50,061 nt of DNA, taken from contig PFFW01000023.1 in NCBI GenBank assembly GCA_002781745.1, forward strand, positions 1 to 50,061, written 5' to 3'. This document shows positions 32,194-41,003 of this stretch, one piece after another. Each line of letters starts with the position of its first letter. Positions within the stretch are counted from its first letter, which is position 1. Source of the DNA: Rhodospirillales bacterium CG15_BIG_FIL_POST_REV_8_21_14_020_66_15 (GTDB lineage: Bacteria; Pseudomonadota; Alphaproteobacteria; Rhodospirillales; Casp-alpha2). Both the position numbers and the translations under genes were made by a program. Below the pieces are notes generated by a model. It was not told the DNA's origin, searched no databases, and saw only the letters and a program-made list of their open reading frames with translations.

Positions 32194-34281
32194 ATGTACG
32201 ACACCGGACTCTTGCTCCTTGCGGCGCTTGCGGGCGCCGGCGCGGCTCTTTTCCTGATGGCCTGGAAGGGCCGACGGGACGCGCGCGGGCGCGCCGGCGC
32301 CGGCCGCGCGGCCATGGACGAGGAAATCCGGCAGCTCAGGGCCGACCTCCGCTTTCGCGAGGCGGAGCTTCGCCGCACCCAGACCCTGTTGCAGGCGATC
32401 ACGGTCAACTCGCCCACAAAGATACACATCAAGGACGCGGAGGGCCGCTACATCCTCATCAACAACCACGCCACCCGCCTTTTCGGGTTCCCCGGCGATC
32501 CCATCGGCAAGTCCACCCACGACCTGTTTCCCAAGGACGTGGCCGACGCCTTCGTCGCCCACGACCGCGCGGTCATCGAAAGCGGCGAGGCCGTGGAACA
32601 GGAGGAGATCTTCGAGACGGAGGACGGCCCGCGCACCTACCTGACCGTGAAGTTCCCCATCTACGACCTGGACGGCGTGGCGGGCGTCGGCGCCATCGGC
32701 ACCGACATCACACGCCGAAAGCAGGTCGAGCGGGAATTGCTGGACCGCGAGGAGCAGTTCCGCGATTTTTCGCAGGCGGCGTCGGACTGGCTGTTCGAAC
32801 TCGACGCCGAGCACCGCTACAAACGCGTCTACGCGCGCGGCAGGGGCGTTCCCGGCTACGACCCCGAACGGATGATCGGCAAGACGCGCTGGGAGGTCGC
32901 CGGCGGCGACCCGGAGACGGACGTGCTGTGGCGCGGGCACAAGGCGGTCCTGGACGCCCACAAGCCGTTTCAGAATTTCGAGTACGAATACGTCGACGCG
33001 GACGGCCGGTCCCATTTCTGGAGCGTCAGCGGCGTGCCCGTGTTCGGCGGCGGGGGCGAGTTCCTGGGCTATCGCGGAACGGCGCAGATCATCACCGAAC
33101 GCAAGCTGGCGGAACGCAAGCTGGCGGAAAGCGAGAACCGCCTGCGCCAGGCGGTGGAAAGCCTGCGCGAGGGTTTCACGCTCTACGACGCCGACGACCG
33201 CCTGGTGATCGCCAACGAACGGGCGATGCGCATCAATCCGGCCATGCGCGGGATCATGGCCAAGGGCGGGACCTACGAGGACGTCATCCGCGCCAACGTG
33301 GCGCGCGGCTACATCCCCGAGGCGGTCGGCCGCGAGGAGGAGTTCATCCAGCGGCGCATCGCCCGTCACCTCAACCCGAAGGGCGAGGAACTGGTCCGCC
33401 GCTTCGCCGACGGACGGTACTACGTGCTCACCGAAACCAGGACGCCCGAGGGCGGCGTCACCCTCACGTTCTTCGATATCACGGACCTGAAGCTCGCCGA
33501 GCAGCAGCTTCGCGAGGCCAAGGAGCAGGCCGAACTGGCCAACCGCGCCAAGACCGAGTTCCTCGCCAACATGAGCCATGAACTCAGGACGCCGCTGAAT
33601 TCGGTCATCGGTTTCTCCGACGCCCTGCTCGCCGGCGTTCACGGCGAGCTTGGGAACCCGGGGGCGCGCGACTACATCAGCGACATCAAGCGGTCGGGCG
33701 AACACCTGCTGCAACTGATCAGCGACATTCTGGACGTGTCCAAGGTCGAGGCCGGAGTCGTCCATGTGTCGCCGGAGACAATCGACATTGCCCGCGAGGT
33801 GCGCGCCTGTCTCGCCATGGTCGGCGAACGGGCGATGCGCGGCGGCGTGACCCTGGACTATCGGGTGCCGGACGGGCTGCCCGCGATCTCCGTGGACCCG
33901 CGCCATTTCAAGCAGATCCTTCTGAACCTGCTTTCCAACGCGGTGAAGTTCACGCCCGCGCAGGGCCTGGTTTCCGTGTCGGTGGCGTGCGAGAACGGCG
34001 AGCGGCTGTCGATCGACGTCACGGACACGGGCGTCGGCATCGCGCCCGAAGACCTGGAAAAGGTGTTCGAACCGTTCGTACAGCTTGGCCGCGGCTCGCA
34101 GCGGTCCAGCGAGGGCACGGGGCTGGGCCTCAGCCTGGCGCGCGCCCTGGCCCGGCTGAACGGCGGCGACTTGATGATCGAAAGCGAGCGCGGCAAGGGC
34201 ACCTCCGCGCGGGTCTGGTTTCCCGCGGAGGGTCCCGTGGAAAAGCCCGCGGGTCGCCGCTCCGCGGCCCGCGCCAACTGA
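32194..34281 (+). CDS. Triple-PAS sensor histidine kinase
   Basis: 695 residues. One N-terminal membrane span (residues ~5-24), a coiled coil, a first PAS domain (~65-170, IKDAEGRYILINNHATRLFGF), a second (~190-305, SDWLFELDAEHRYKRVY), a third of the PAS_7 type (~325-435, REGFTLYDADDRLVIANERAM), then HisKA (NMSHELRTPLNSVIGFS, phospho-acceptor H462) and HATPase (NLLSNAVKFT, DTGVGIAPEDLEKVFEPF, GTGLGLSLARAL). There is no receiver domain and no adjacent response regulator, so its partner is elsewhere. Signal unknown. GTG 32164 would add ten residues. A 15-bp tandem repeat sits in the helix between PAS2 and PAS3. Confidence 0.93.
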   Translation: MYDTGLLLLAALAGAGAALFLMAWKGRRDARGRAGAGRAAMDEEIRQLRADLRFREAELRRTQTLLQAITVNSPTKIHIKDAEGRYILINNHATRLFGFPGDPIGKSTHDLFPKDVADAFVAHDRAVIESGEAVEQEEIFETEDGPRTYLTVKFPIYDLDGVAGVGAIGTDITRRKQVERELLDREEQFRDFSQAASDWLFELDAEHRYKRVYARGRGVPGYDPERMIGKTRWEVAGGDPETDVLWRGHKAVLDAHKPFQNFEYEYVDADGRSHFWSVSGVPVFGGGGEFLGYRGTAQIITERKLAERKLAESENRLRQAVESLREGFTLYDADDRLVIANERAMRINPAMRGIMAKGGTYEDVIRANVARGYIPEAVGREEEFIQRRIARHLNPKGEELVRRFADGRYYVLTETRTPEGGVTLTFFDITDLKLAEQQLREAKEQAELANRAKTEFLANMSHELRTPLNSVIGFSDALLAGVHGELGNPGARDYISDIKRSGEHLLQLISDILDVSKVEAGVVHVSPETIDIAREVRACLAMVGERAMRGGVTLDYRVPDGLPAISVDPRHFKQILLNLLSNAVKFTPAQGLVSVSVACENGERLSIDVTDTGVGIAPEDLEKVFEPFVQLGRGSQRSSEGTGLGLSLARALARLNGGDLMIESERGKGTSARVWFPAEGPVEKPAGRRSAARAN

Positions 34282-34302
34282 CCGATCGGGATATCCGCCG
34301 GA

Positions 34303-34485
34303 TCAGTGCCCGTGGCTGGCGGCCGGGGCGTCCGGATTCAGGACATAGCGCTTGGAACAGTAGGGACAGACGATTTCCGCGTGCTCGTTGAATTTCAGGT
34401 ACACCTTGGGATGGCCCAGCGCGCCGCCGCCGCCGTCGCAGGCGACGGTCGGGGTATCCACGTAGATGGGTTCTTCCGGGTCCAT
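34303..34485 (-). CDS. Zinc-finger CHCC-domain protein (NDUFS6-like)
   Basis: 60 residues. VACDGGGGALGHPKVYLKF followed by EIVCPYCSKRYVL gives the C-x7-H-x14-C-x2-C zinc site of the zf-CHCC family, related to mitochondrial complex I subunit NDUFS6. Bacterial members are small soluble proteins, often annotated only by domain. It is convergent with the histidine kinase gene, with a 21-base gap. The whole domain is present. Confidence 0.88.
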   Translation of the reverse strand: MDPEEPIYVDTPTVACDGGGGALGHPKVYLKFNEHAEIVCPYCSKRYVLNPDAPAASHGH

Positions 34486-34663
34486 GTCCTATCCCTCGTT
34501 CGGTGGCGGTGCCTGTCCCGGGGTGCTGCCATGACCGTTGACCCCGGGCCAGAGCGGATGATACCGATTGCGGCCCGACAATCAATACGCAGCGGCAATG
34601 TCCCGGCGCGCCGGTTGTCCCGTCCGGCGCCCGCCGGGCCGCCGACAAGCCCCCGAGAGGCCC

Positions 34664-35668
34664 ATGACCCTTCCCAGACAGACGCCCCGGCCCGAAAACG
34701 CGGTGGAAATCAGCCACCTGCGCAAGGTCTACGGGCGCGGCGGCAACGTGCCGGGGGCCGAGGGGGCGACGGTGGCGGCGCTCAAGGATCTTTCGCTGAA
34801 CGTGCCGCGGGGGTCGTTCTTCGCCCTCCTGGGGCCCAACGGGGCGGGCAAATCGACGCTCATCAACATCCTGTCCGGCCTGGTCATCAAGACCTCGGGC
34901 GAAGCGCGTGTGTGGGGCCACGACATCGACCGCGACATGCGCGCGGCGCGGCTGTCCTTGGGGGTCGTACCCCAGGAACTGAACCTGGATCCCTTCTTCA
35001 CGCCGCGCGAACTGCTGGAGGTCCAGGCCGGCCTGTTCGGCGTGCCCGCCGAGCGCCGCCGCTCCGACGAGATCCTGGCCGCGGTGGGCCTTGCCGACAA
35101 GGCGGGGGCCTATGCGCGCTCGCTCTCGGGCGGCATGCGCCGGCGCCTGCTGGTCGCCAAGGCCATGGTCCATTCGCCGCCCGTGCTGATCCTGGACGAG
35201 CCCACGGCGGGCGTCGACGTCGAACTGCGCCGCCAGCTTTGGGTCACCATGCGCGACCTCAACGCGCGCGGCACGACGATCCTGCTGACCACCCATTACC
35301 TGGAAGAGGCCCAGGCGCTGTGCGACCGGGTCGCCATCATCGACCGCGGCGAACTGGTCGCCTGCGACGACACGTCGGCCCTTCTGGCGCGCCTCGATTC
35401 CAAGGAAATGCTGATCACCGTCGACCGCGACATGACCCGGGTGCCGGCGGGGCTCGTCCCCTTCCGCACGGAACTGCGCTCGCCGCGCCAGGTCTCGGTG
35501 TCCTATCCGCCGTCGCGCGCCCATTCGGGCGAGATCATCGCCGCGATCCAGGACGCGGGCTTCGTCATCACCAACCTGACGACCCGGGAGGCGGCGCTGG
35601 AGGACGTGTTCCTGCGCCTGACCCGGCACGGTCCCGGCGACGGGGACCGGGCGGCCGCCGCCCAATGA
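34664..35668 (+). CDS. ABC transporter ATPase (ABC-2 exporter type)
   Basis: 334 residues. Walker A (LLGPNGAGKSTLINIL), Q-loop (VPQELNLDPFF), signature LSGGMRRRLLVAK, Walker B VLILDEPTAGVD and switch His (TTHYLEEAQAL) are all intact. The C-terminal ~90 residues are the accessory domain of YadG/NodI-type ATPases. These normally pair with an ABC-2 permease, but the next gene is an alpha/beta hydrolase and no permease is found nearby. ATG 34664 lies in a GAGAGGCCC context. The stop overlaps the next start (ATGA). Confidence 0.9.
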   Translation: MTLPRQTPRPENAVEISHLRKVYGRGGNVPGAEGATVAALKDLSLNVPRGSFFALLGPNGAGKSTLINILSGLVIKTSGEARVWGHDIDRDMRAARLSLGVVPQELNLDPFFTPRELLEVQAGLFGVPAERRRSDEILAAVGLADKAGAYARSLSGGMRRRLLVAKAMVHSPPVLILDEPTAGVDVELRRQLWVTMRDLNARGTTILLTTHYLEEAQALCDRVAIIDRGELVACDDTSALLARLDSKEMLITVDRDMTRVPAGLVPFRTELRSPRQVSVSYPPSRAHSGEIIAAIQDAGFVITNLTTREAALEDVFLRLTRHGPGDGDRAAAAQ

Positions 35669-36693
35669 GCCGGAGGCGCCCGGGGCGGCTCCCCGCCCTT
35701 GCACTCTGCGGATTTCTCGCGCTCGGCGGCGTCCTCGCGGCCTGCGCCGTGCCCCTTGCCTATCCGTCGGGCCCGGCACGGACCGCGCCCCACTTCATGA
35801 TGGACTGGTTCGTCGCCGCCGACGGCATCCGCATGACCGTGCGGCGCTGGACGCCGAAGGGCCCGCCCCGGGCGGTCGTCGTGGCGCTGCACGGCTTCAA
35901 CGACTACTCCAACTTCTTCGACGCCCCCGGCGCCTGGCTGGCGGAACGGGGGGTGCTGTCCTATGCCTACGATCAGCGCGGGTTCGGCGACGGCGTCGCG
36001 CGCGGCCTGTGGGCCGGAACCGAAACCTACGCCCGCGACCTCGCCGATTTCGTCGCCCTGGCGCGCCGCGAGAATCCCGGCGTTCCCGTCTACGTGCTGG
36101 GCGACAGCATGGGGGGCGCGGTCGCCATGGCCGCCGCGACGGGGGCCGGGGGCGCCGCGCCCGACGCCGACGGCATGATCCTGGCCGCCCCCGCCGTGTG
36201 GGGCCGCGCGGCGATGGCCTGGTACGAACGCATGGCGCTGTGGCTGACGGCGCATACCGTCCCGACGTTCCGGCTGACCGCCGAGGGGCTGGACATCCGG
36301 CCGTCCGACAACATCGAGATGCTGCGCGCCCTGGGGCGCGACTGGCGGGTCATCAAGCGCACCCGGGTGGAGACCGTCCACGGCCTGGTCGGGCTGATGG
36401 ACACGGCCCTGGCCGCCGCCCCCCGGTTCTCCGAAAAGGCGTTGATCCTCTACGGCGAAAAGGACGAGGTCATCCCCGGGCGGCCGACCTTCGACATGGT
36501 GCGCCGCCTCCCGGCCGGGGCCCGCGCGCGCCAGACCTTCGCGCTTTACGAAGGCGGCTACCACATGCTGCTGCGCGACCTCAACGCCGAGACCGTGTGG
36601 CGCGACGTCCTGGCCTGGATCGAAGACGCCCGGGGCCCCCTGCCGTCGGGCGCCGACCGGCGGGCGGCCCGGATCCTCGCCGAAAAGCCCTAG
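35665..36693 (+). CDS. Lipoprotein alpha/beta hydrolase (monoacylglycerol lipase-like)
   Basis: 342 residues. The signal ends in a lipobox (LALGGVLAACAVP), suggesting a lipid-anchored protein. The hydrolase has VVALHGFNDYSNFF (oxyanion HG), nucleophile Ser in YVLGDSMGGAVAMA (GxSxG: GDSMG), the acid in LYGEKDEVIPG and His in YEGGYHMLLRD. This is the Hydrolase_4/monoacylglycerol lipase-like group, acting on lipid esters. It overlaps the ABC ATPase gene by four bases, implying coupled translation and possibly a shared lipid-related role. Confidence 0.88.
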   Translation: MSRRRPGRLPALALCGFLALGGVLAACAVPLAYPSGPARTAPHFMMDWFVAADGIRMTVRRWTPKGPPRAVVVALHGFNDYSNFFDAPGAWLAERGVLSYAYDQRGFGDGVARGLWAGTETYARDLADFVALARRENPGVPVYVLGDSMGGAVAMAAATGAGGAAPDADGMILAAPAVWGRAAMAWYERMALWLTAHTVPTFRLTAEGLDIRPSDNIEMLRALGRDWRVIKRTRVETVHGLVGLMDTALAAAPRFSEKALILYGEKDEVIPGRPTFDMVRRLPAGARARQTFALYEGGYHMLLRDLNAETVWRDVLAWIEDARGPLPSGADRRAARILAEKP

Positions 36694-36697
36694 GCGC

Positions 36698-37696
36698 TCA
36701 GCAGCCCGAAACGCAGACCCCCGCGCCGTCGAACGACATCGTCCTGCCGCTCAGCGGCACGTGCACCGGCACCTTGGCCGCCTTCTTGAAGGTCAGGGTC
36801 TTGCGGCCGACGATCTTGCCGCCCTCGGTCCCGGTCTCGTTGGCGTGCGAGGCGATGACCGATGCCGGTTTGATCATGGTGTTGACGACGTAGGCGGCCT
36901 CCATGGGGCCGGTCGTATAGGTGTCACCGATGTTCATGACCGCCAGCTTGGCCTGGTACTGGCCGCCGACCACCGACTTCTGTTCCGCCGTCACGCCGGT
37001 GTCGCCGGAAAGATAGGCGACCAGGCCGTTGGAGAAGGTCAGGACGTAGCCGGTCGGCGGCCCGGCATAGGCGGTGAGCCCCGCCGCCTCCAGCATCCTG
37101 CCCAGCTCGCCGCCGACCATGGCGCCCGAAACGCCGTTGGAGTGGACGGCCGGCACGGTGGTGACGGTGACGCCGCCGACCTTGGTCGAGGCGCCGAAGC
37201 GCACCAGCACCGATTTCTTGGGATCGCCGCCCAGCGCCTTCAGCTTGCCGGCGAAGAACTTGGGCATCTCCGATCCGGTGACGATTTTCGCCCCGGTGGC
37301 GACGGCGATGTCGGCGGCGTTGGTGTTGGGCGTCGACTTGGCCGACACGTCGGGCTTGGCGCAGGTGCCGGCCCCGGGGGCGGGCAGGTGGCGATCGCCG
37401 GCGTGGTCGCCGTGCATGTGGCTGACCAGGATGGCGTCGATCCTGCCCAGGCGCGGGTCCTTCGCGCCGGCCACGGTGCGGCCCGGATCGTACAGCAGGC
37501 GCGTGCCGTCCGGGTCCTCCAGGATCAGGGCGCGGTCGAAGCGGCAGAACTCGCCCGCGTGGCTGCCCAGCGGCGTGATCTTGACCTCCGCGGCGGCCTG
37601 GGCCGGCGGCGCGGCAAGCAGGGACGGGGCGGCGGCCAGCAGGGACAGGACGGCGGCGGCCGAAGCCGGGGCGCCCTTGGCAGGGATGCGTGTCAT
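36698..37696 (-). CDS. Periplasmic MBL-fold metal-dependent hydrolase
   Basis: 332 residues. A signal peptide (residues ~1-35, ending APPAQAAA) precedes a metallo-beta-lactamase fold: VSHMHGDHAGD supplies HxHxDH, AVHSNGVSG a further His, and AYLSGDTGV the bridging Asp. It resembles the UPF0173/UlaG-like branch. Substrate unknown. GGAGG lies 7 nt before ATG 37696. The stop is 4 bases from the convergent hydrolase gene, so the two mRNAs overlap. Confidence 0.85.
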   Translation of the reverse strand: MTRIPAKGAPASAAAVLSLLAAAPSLLAAPPAQAAAEVKITPLGSHAGEFCRFDRALILEDPDGTRLLYDPGRTVAGAKDPRLGRIDAILVSHMHGDHAGDRHLPAPGAGTCAKPDVSAKSTPNTNAADIAVATGAKIVTGSEMPKFFAGKLKALGGDPKKSVLVRFGASTKVGGVTVTTVPAVHSNGVSGAMVGGELGRMLEAAGLTAYAGPPTGYVLTFSNGLVAYLSGDTGVTAEQKSVVGGQYQAKLAVMNIGDTYTTGPMEAAYVVNTMIKPASVIASHANETGTEGGKIVGRKTLTFKKAAKVPVHVPLSGRTMSFDGAGVCVSGC

Positions 37697-37868
37697 CGGG
37701 TTTCCTCCCACGGAAATTGCGGCCCCCGGCGCCTTCTCCGGACGCCGGCGACCCATGCATGGCGAAAGTCTGCCCGCGATTTCGGGGCCGCGCAACGCTT
37801 GCCAGCGGGCGAGGGGACGGAGTATGGTCCGCCCCAAGATCAAGGGCGCCCAAGCGCCCGGCCCATAA

Positions 37869-37945
37869 GCACCCGTAGCTCAGTTGGATAGAGCGCTGCC
37901 CTCCGAAGGCAGAGGTCGCACGTTCGAATCGTGCCGGGTGCGCCA
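37869..37945 (+). tRNA. tRNA-Arg (anticodon CCG)
   Basis: 77 bases including encoded CCA. The acceptor arms GCACCCG and CGGGTGC pair fully; D-arm, anticodon stem (CTGCC/GGCAG) and T-arm (GTTCGAATC loop region) are complete. The loop CTCCGAA places anticodon CCG at 37903-37905, which reads CGG. Confidence 0.97.
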
Positions 37946-37964
37946 CCATTCCTCCAGGGAAAAT

Positions 37965-38417
37965 TCATGTCCGCCGGGACGGCAGGTTGGCGGCCTCCCA
38001 CGCGTCGAGCCGGTCCAGCGTCATGGCGATGAAGCGGTCGGGATCGGTCTCGATCAGAACCTTGATGTCCGGGGGGATGTCGAGAAGCTCCCCCATGTGC
38101 CGGTTCGACCAGCGCGAAATCGCCACCAGCACGGGGATCAGGTCCTTGCCCATGGGCGTCAGGTAATAGAGCTTGCGCCGGCGGCTTTCCGGATGGGGCG
38201 CCGCGGCCACCAATCCTTCCCTTTCCAGGGACCGCAGGCGCCGGGTCAGGATATTGGTGGAAATCCGCTCTTCCGCCGCCAGCATGTCCTTGTATTCGTG
38301 CAGCCCCAGGAACATGAGGTTGCGGATGATCAGCAGCGTCCAGTGATCGCCGATGATGTCCAGCGCGCAGGCGACGGGACAACCCGTGCGGTCCCGGTGT
38401 TGCGTGGTGGCGACCAT
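37965..38417 (-). CDS. HxlR-family winged-helix regulator
   Basis: 150 residues. TGCPVACALDIIGDHWTLLIIRNLMFLG is the characteristic HxlR opening, with the early Cys that in some members senses electrophiles. FKDM-like EYKDMLAAEERISTNILTRRLRSLEREGLV is the winged helix, followed by LYYLTPMGKDLIPVL. It diverges from the four-TM protein gene and a palindrome overlaps its start region (38419-38435), so it probably controls both genes. Confidence 0.92.
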   Translation of the reverse strand: MVATTQHRDRTGCPVACALDIIGDHWTLLIIRNLMFLGLHEYKDMLAAEERISTNILTRRLRSLEREGLVAAAPHPESRRRKLYYLTPMGKDLIPVLVAISRWSNRHMGELLDIPPDIKVLIETDPDRFIAMTLDRLDAWEAANLPSRRT

Positions 38418-38418
38418 A

Positions 38419-38455
38419 TTATGCTTGCATCATAAAAGTATATTCATAAGATATC
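38419..38455 (+). promoter_or_regulatory. Operator/promoter between the HxlR regulator and the four-TM gene
   Basis: TTATG-N7-CATAA is a perfect inverted repeat at 38419-38435, two bases from the HxlR start codon. It overlaps a possible plus-strand promoter: TTGCAT (38425-38430), a 16-nt spacer and TAAGAT (38447-38452). The region is strikingly A/T-rich against its surroundings. Binding by HxlR here would repress its own gene and the divergent one. Confidence 0.55.
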
Positions 38456-38513
38456 TTCACGTCGATTATAGAAGTGAAATGTGCCGGCTCAACGTTTGTC
38501 AGGGGCGCCACCC

Positions 38514-38915
38514 ATGAAGAAGATCGGATTGTTCGTTCTCGCCTACTTCGTCCTCACCATGGCTTGGGCCTATCCCTGGCACGTCATCTGGTTTCACGAT
38601 CTTTACGTCGCCTGGGGGGCGTTCACGCGGGGCCAGCCGGTGATGGAGCTGGGCATGGCGGCGATCCTCGTCCAGGGGCTGGTCATCGCCCACCTTTACC
38701 AGTTTTACCCGAAATCGGGCCATCCGGTCCTGGCGGGCATCAAGTTCAACCTGATCATCGGGCTGATGACCTATACCGCCATGGGCTTCGCCACGGCGGC
38801 CAAGTTCCAGATCGAACCGATCCCGACGTTTCTCGCCTACCACACCGTGTTCCAGCTTGTTCAATTCACCCTCACCGGGGCGGCGTTGGGCTGGATTTAC
38901 CGCGAGGCTCGATAG
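38514..38915 (+). CDS. Four-span integral membrane protein, unknown function
   Basis: 133 residues with four hydrophobic spans: residues ~4-26, ~44-62, ~78-98 and ~104-127. Short loops include HDLYVAWGAFTRGQ and FYPKSGHP. I do not recognise the family with certainty. ATG 38514 has a GGGGCGCCACCC context without a strong ribosome site; an upstream ATG at 38481 would add a non-membrane extension. Its divergent HxlR partner suggests chemically induced expression. Confidence 0.75.
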   Translation: MKKIGLFVLAYFVLTMAWAYPWHVIWFHDLYVAWGAFTRGQPVMELGMAAILVQGLVIAHLYQFYPKSGHPVLAGIKFNLIIGLMTYTAMGFATAAKFQIEPIPTFLAYHTVFQLVQFTLTGAALGWIYREAR

Positions 38916-38925
38916 TTCGCCGCCG

Positions 38926-40659
38926 TCACTCCCCCGCCATCACGTCGAAGGCCACGCTCACCCGCTCCGCCGGGGCGCGGAACGGCGCGGTCTCGTGATA
39001 GAGGTACGAGGGAAACAGCAGCATCAGCCCCTCGCGCGGGCGGACCAGCGTGGTCGGCGATTCCTTCGTGGCGTGGAAATCCTTCGGCGCCCGGCCGAAC
39101 GCGATCCAGCCCTGATGGTCCGGGTCGTCGTCGCGCACCACGTCGGGGATTTCCGGGTAATAGACGCCCGACAGCCAGGCCGCCGGATGGATATGGGCGA
39201 CCTGGTGGCCCCGGTCCTCCATGACCACTCCCCACACGGAGAGTGCCAGCCGGTCCGGCCTCTGGGCCAGGAAGGGGTGCCCCGGCTCCGGCGGCAGGGC
39301 CGCGCGGTAGTCCGCGACCGCCGCCAGGATCGCCGCCTCCAGCCCGGCCACGGGCCCCTTGTCGCCGACCAGCAGTTCGCCCGAATGGCGGCCCTTGCGC
39401 GTCGCGTGGCTGGCCGGGGCATGGGCGAGGGAGGGGTGACCGCGCAGGTGGCGGGCGAGCGCCCGGTTGAACTCGGCCAGGCCGGCGAAGCCCGCGGGCG
39501 GGGAAATCTCCCGTGCCCGCAGCAGGCGGCCGAAATCGAGCAGCCGCGCCGCCCCGGCCGCGTCGCCCGCTTCGTTCAGGGCGATGGCCTGGAACGCCAG
39601 GGCCGAGGTGTTGCCCGGATGCGCGGCGAGATAGGCCGCCGTCTCCGCCACCGCGTCCTCGGGCCGACCCATCTCGAGCAGCAGGTCGCCCAGGTTGACC
39701 CGCGCCTTGTCGTAGTCGGGGGCGAGGTCGATGGCCCGCCGCGACGCCGCCAGCGCGTCGTCCAGCCGCCCCAGTTCGCGCAGCGCATAGGCGATGTTGA
39801 CCCGCGCGCCCGCGTGGCCGGGGGCGCGGGCCAGCACGGCCTGGTATTCCGCGATCGCCTCCTCGGGCCGGCCGGTTTCCTGCAGCAGGGTGCCCAGGTT
39901 GTAGCGCGCGTCGGCGCTGTCCGGGGCGATCTCCAGCGCCCGCCGGTAGGCGGCCAGGGCTTCCAGCGGGCGGCCCATCTCCTGCAGCACGGCGCCCCGG
40001 TTGGTCGCCGCCCCCGCGTGGTCCGGCCGGGCCGCGAGCGCGCGGTCGTAGGTCCACAGGGCGTCGGCCAGGCGGTTGAGCGCCTTCATGACGTTGCCCA
40101 GGCGGAACAGCGCCTCGCCGTGCTCCGGGTCCCGGTCGAGGACGCGGCGGAAGGCGCCCTCGGCCTCGGCGAAGCGGCCCGTCACCTCGTACAGGACGCC
40201 CAGGTTGAAGCGCGCGTCCATATGGCCCGGCCGGCGGGCGAGCACGGCCGTATAGGCGGCCTCGGCCTCCGCCGGGCGGCCCGTCTCGCGCAGAAGGTTG
40301 CCCAGGTTCATGCGCGCCTCGCCGTGGTCCGGGCGGAACGCGAGGGCCGTCTCGAACAGGCTTTCGGCGGCGCCCGCGTCGCCCAGGCGGAAGGTCGCGA
40401 CGGCGGCGAGGTTCAGGGCGTCCGCGTCGTCGGGCGCGGCCGCCAGGGCCTCGCGCGCGGCGGCAAGGGCGGATCGCCAGTCGCCGCGGGTCAACGCATG
40501 ACGCGCGCGGTCCAGCAGGGGCCCGGCATCCGGCGCGGCGAAGGCGGCCAGCGGATCCGGGACGGCCGCCGGGCCGGGCCGGGGGGTGGACGCCGGCCGC
40601 GCCGCGCGCTTGCGCGTCTTGGACGCCCCCGGGTTGGCGCGCCGCTTCCGCTTCTTCAC
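38926..40659 (-). CDS. TPR-repeat protein fused to a 2OG-Fe(II) oxygenase-like domain
   Basis: 577 residues from GTG 40659, which forms a GTGA overlap with the preceding gene. After a Lys/Arg-rich N-terminus, about nine TPR repeats run from ~60 to ~365 (e.g. ARFNLGVLYEVTGRFAEAE, ARYNLGTLLQETGRPEEAI). The C-terminal ~200 residues match the 2OG-FeII_Oxy_5 type: HIHPAAWLSGVYYPEIP with the HxHP, then REGLMLLFPSYLYHETAPF and ERVSVAFDV. Such enzymes are putative hydroxylases; the TPRs may present a protein substrate. The basic N-terminus could bind nucleic acid or ribosomes. Confidence 0.85.
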   Translation of the reverse strand: MKKRKRRANPGASKTRKRAARPASTPRPGPAAVPDPLAAFAAPDAGPLLDRARHALTRGDWRSALAAAREALAAAPDDADALNLAAVATFRLGDAGAAESLFETALAFRPDHGEARMNLGNLLRETGRPAEAEAAYTAVLARRPGHMDARFNLGVLYEVTGRFAEAEGAFRRVLDRDPEHGEALFRLGNVMKALNRLADALWTYDRALAARPDHAGAATNRGAVLQEMGRPLEALAAYRRALEIAPDSADARYNLGTLLQETGRPEEAIAEYQAVLARAPGHAGARVNIAYALRELGRLDDALAASRRAIDLAPDYDKARVNLGDLLLEMGRPEDAVAETAAYLAAHPGNTSALAFQAIALNEAGDAAGAARLLDFGRLLRAREISPPAGFAGLAEFNRALARHLRGHPSLAHAPASHATRKGRHSGELLVGDKGPVAGLEAAILAAVADYRAALPPEPGHPFLAQRPDRLALSVWGVVMEDRGHQVAHIHPAAWLSGVYYPEIPDVVRDDDPDHQGWIAFGRAPKDFHATKESPTTLVRPREGLMLLFPSYLYHETAPFRAPAERVSVAFDVMAGE

Positions 40660-40988
40660 GGCATCTTCTCCATGGCCGGGTCGCGGGCCAGGGGGGCGGC
40701 GGGTTTCTCCCCGGCGTCCTTGCTGCCCCATTCCACGGACTTCAGGAATTCCCGGAACTCCCGGCCGAGGCGCGTGCGGTCGTCCTCGCCGGCGGTCGCC
40801 CAGATCGCCAGCCAGATCGCGACGGTGACGTAGAACAGCACCGTCAACGCCTTGCGGGCCAGGGGGCCGAGAGTGGCCTCGAACCAGCCGCGGAACGGGG
40901 TGCCGGGGGCCAGGAACCGGTTGCGCAGCACGACTCCCAGCACCGCCGCCAGGCCCAGAACGATGAGCAACAGCCAGCCCTTGTCCAT
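40656..40988 (-). CDS. Small membrane protein, 110 residues
   Basis: Not recognised. Two hydrophobic spans: residues ~5-22 (LLLIVLGLAAVLGVVL) and ~47-65 (VLFYVTVAIWLAIWATA), with a polar, Pro/Ala-rich C-terminus (ARDPAMEKMP). ATG 40988 is preceded by GGGAGAGACGCC. Its stop overlaps the next gene's GTG, so it is cotranslated with the TPR/oxygenase protein. No catalytic motif is visible. Confidence 0.7.
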   Translation of the reverse strand: MDKGWLLLIVLGLAAVLGVVLRNRFLAPGTPFRGWFEATLGPLARKALTVLFYVTVAIWLAIWATAGEDDRTRLGREFREFLKSVEWGSKDAGEKPAAPLARDPAMEKMP

Positions 40989-41003
40989 GATCGGCGTCTC
41001 TCC

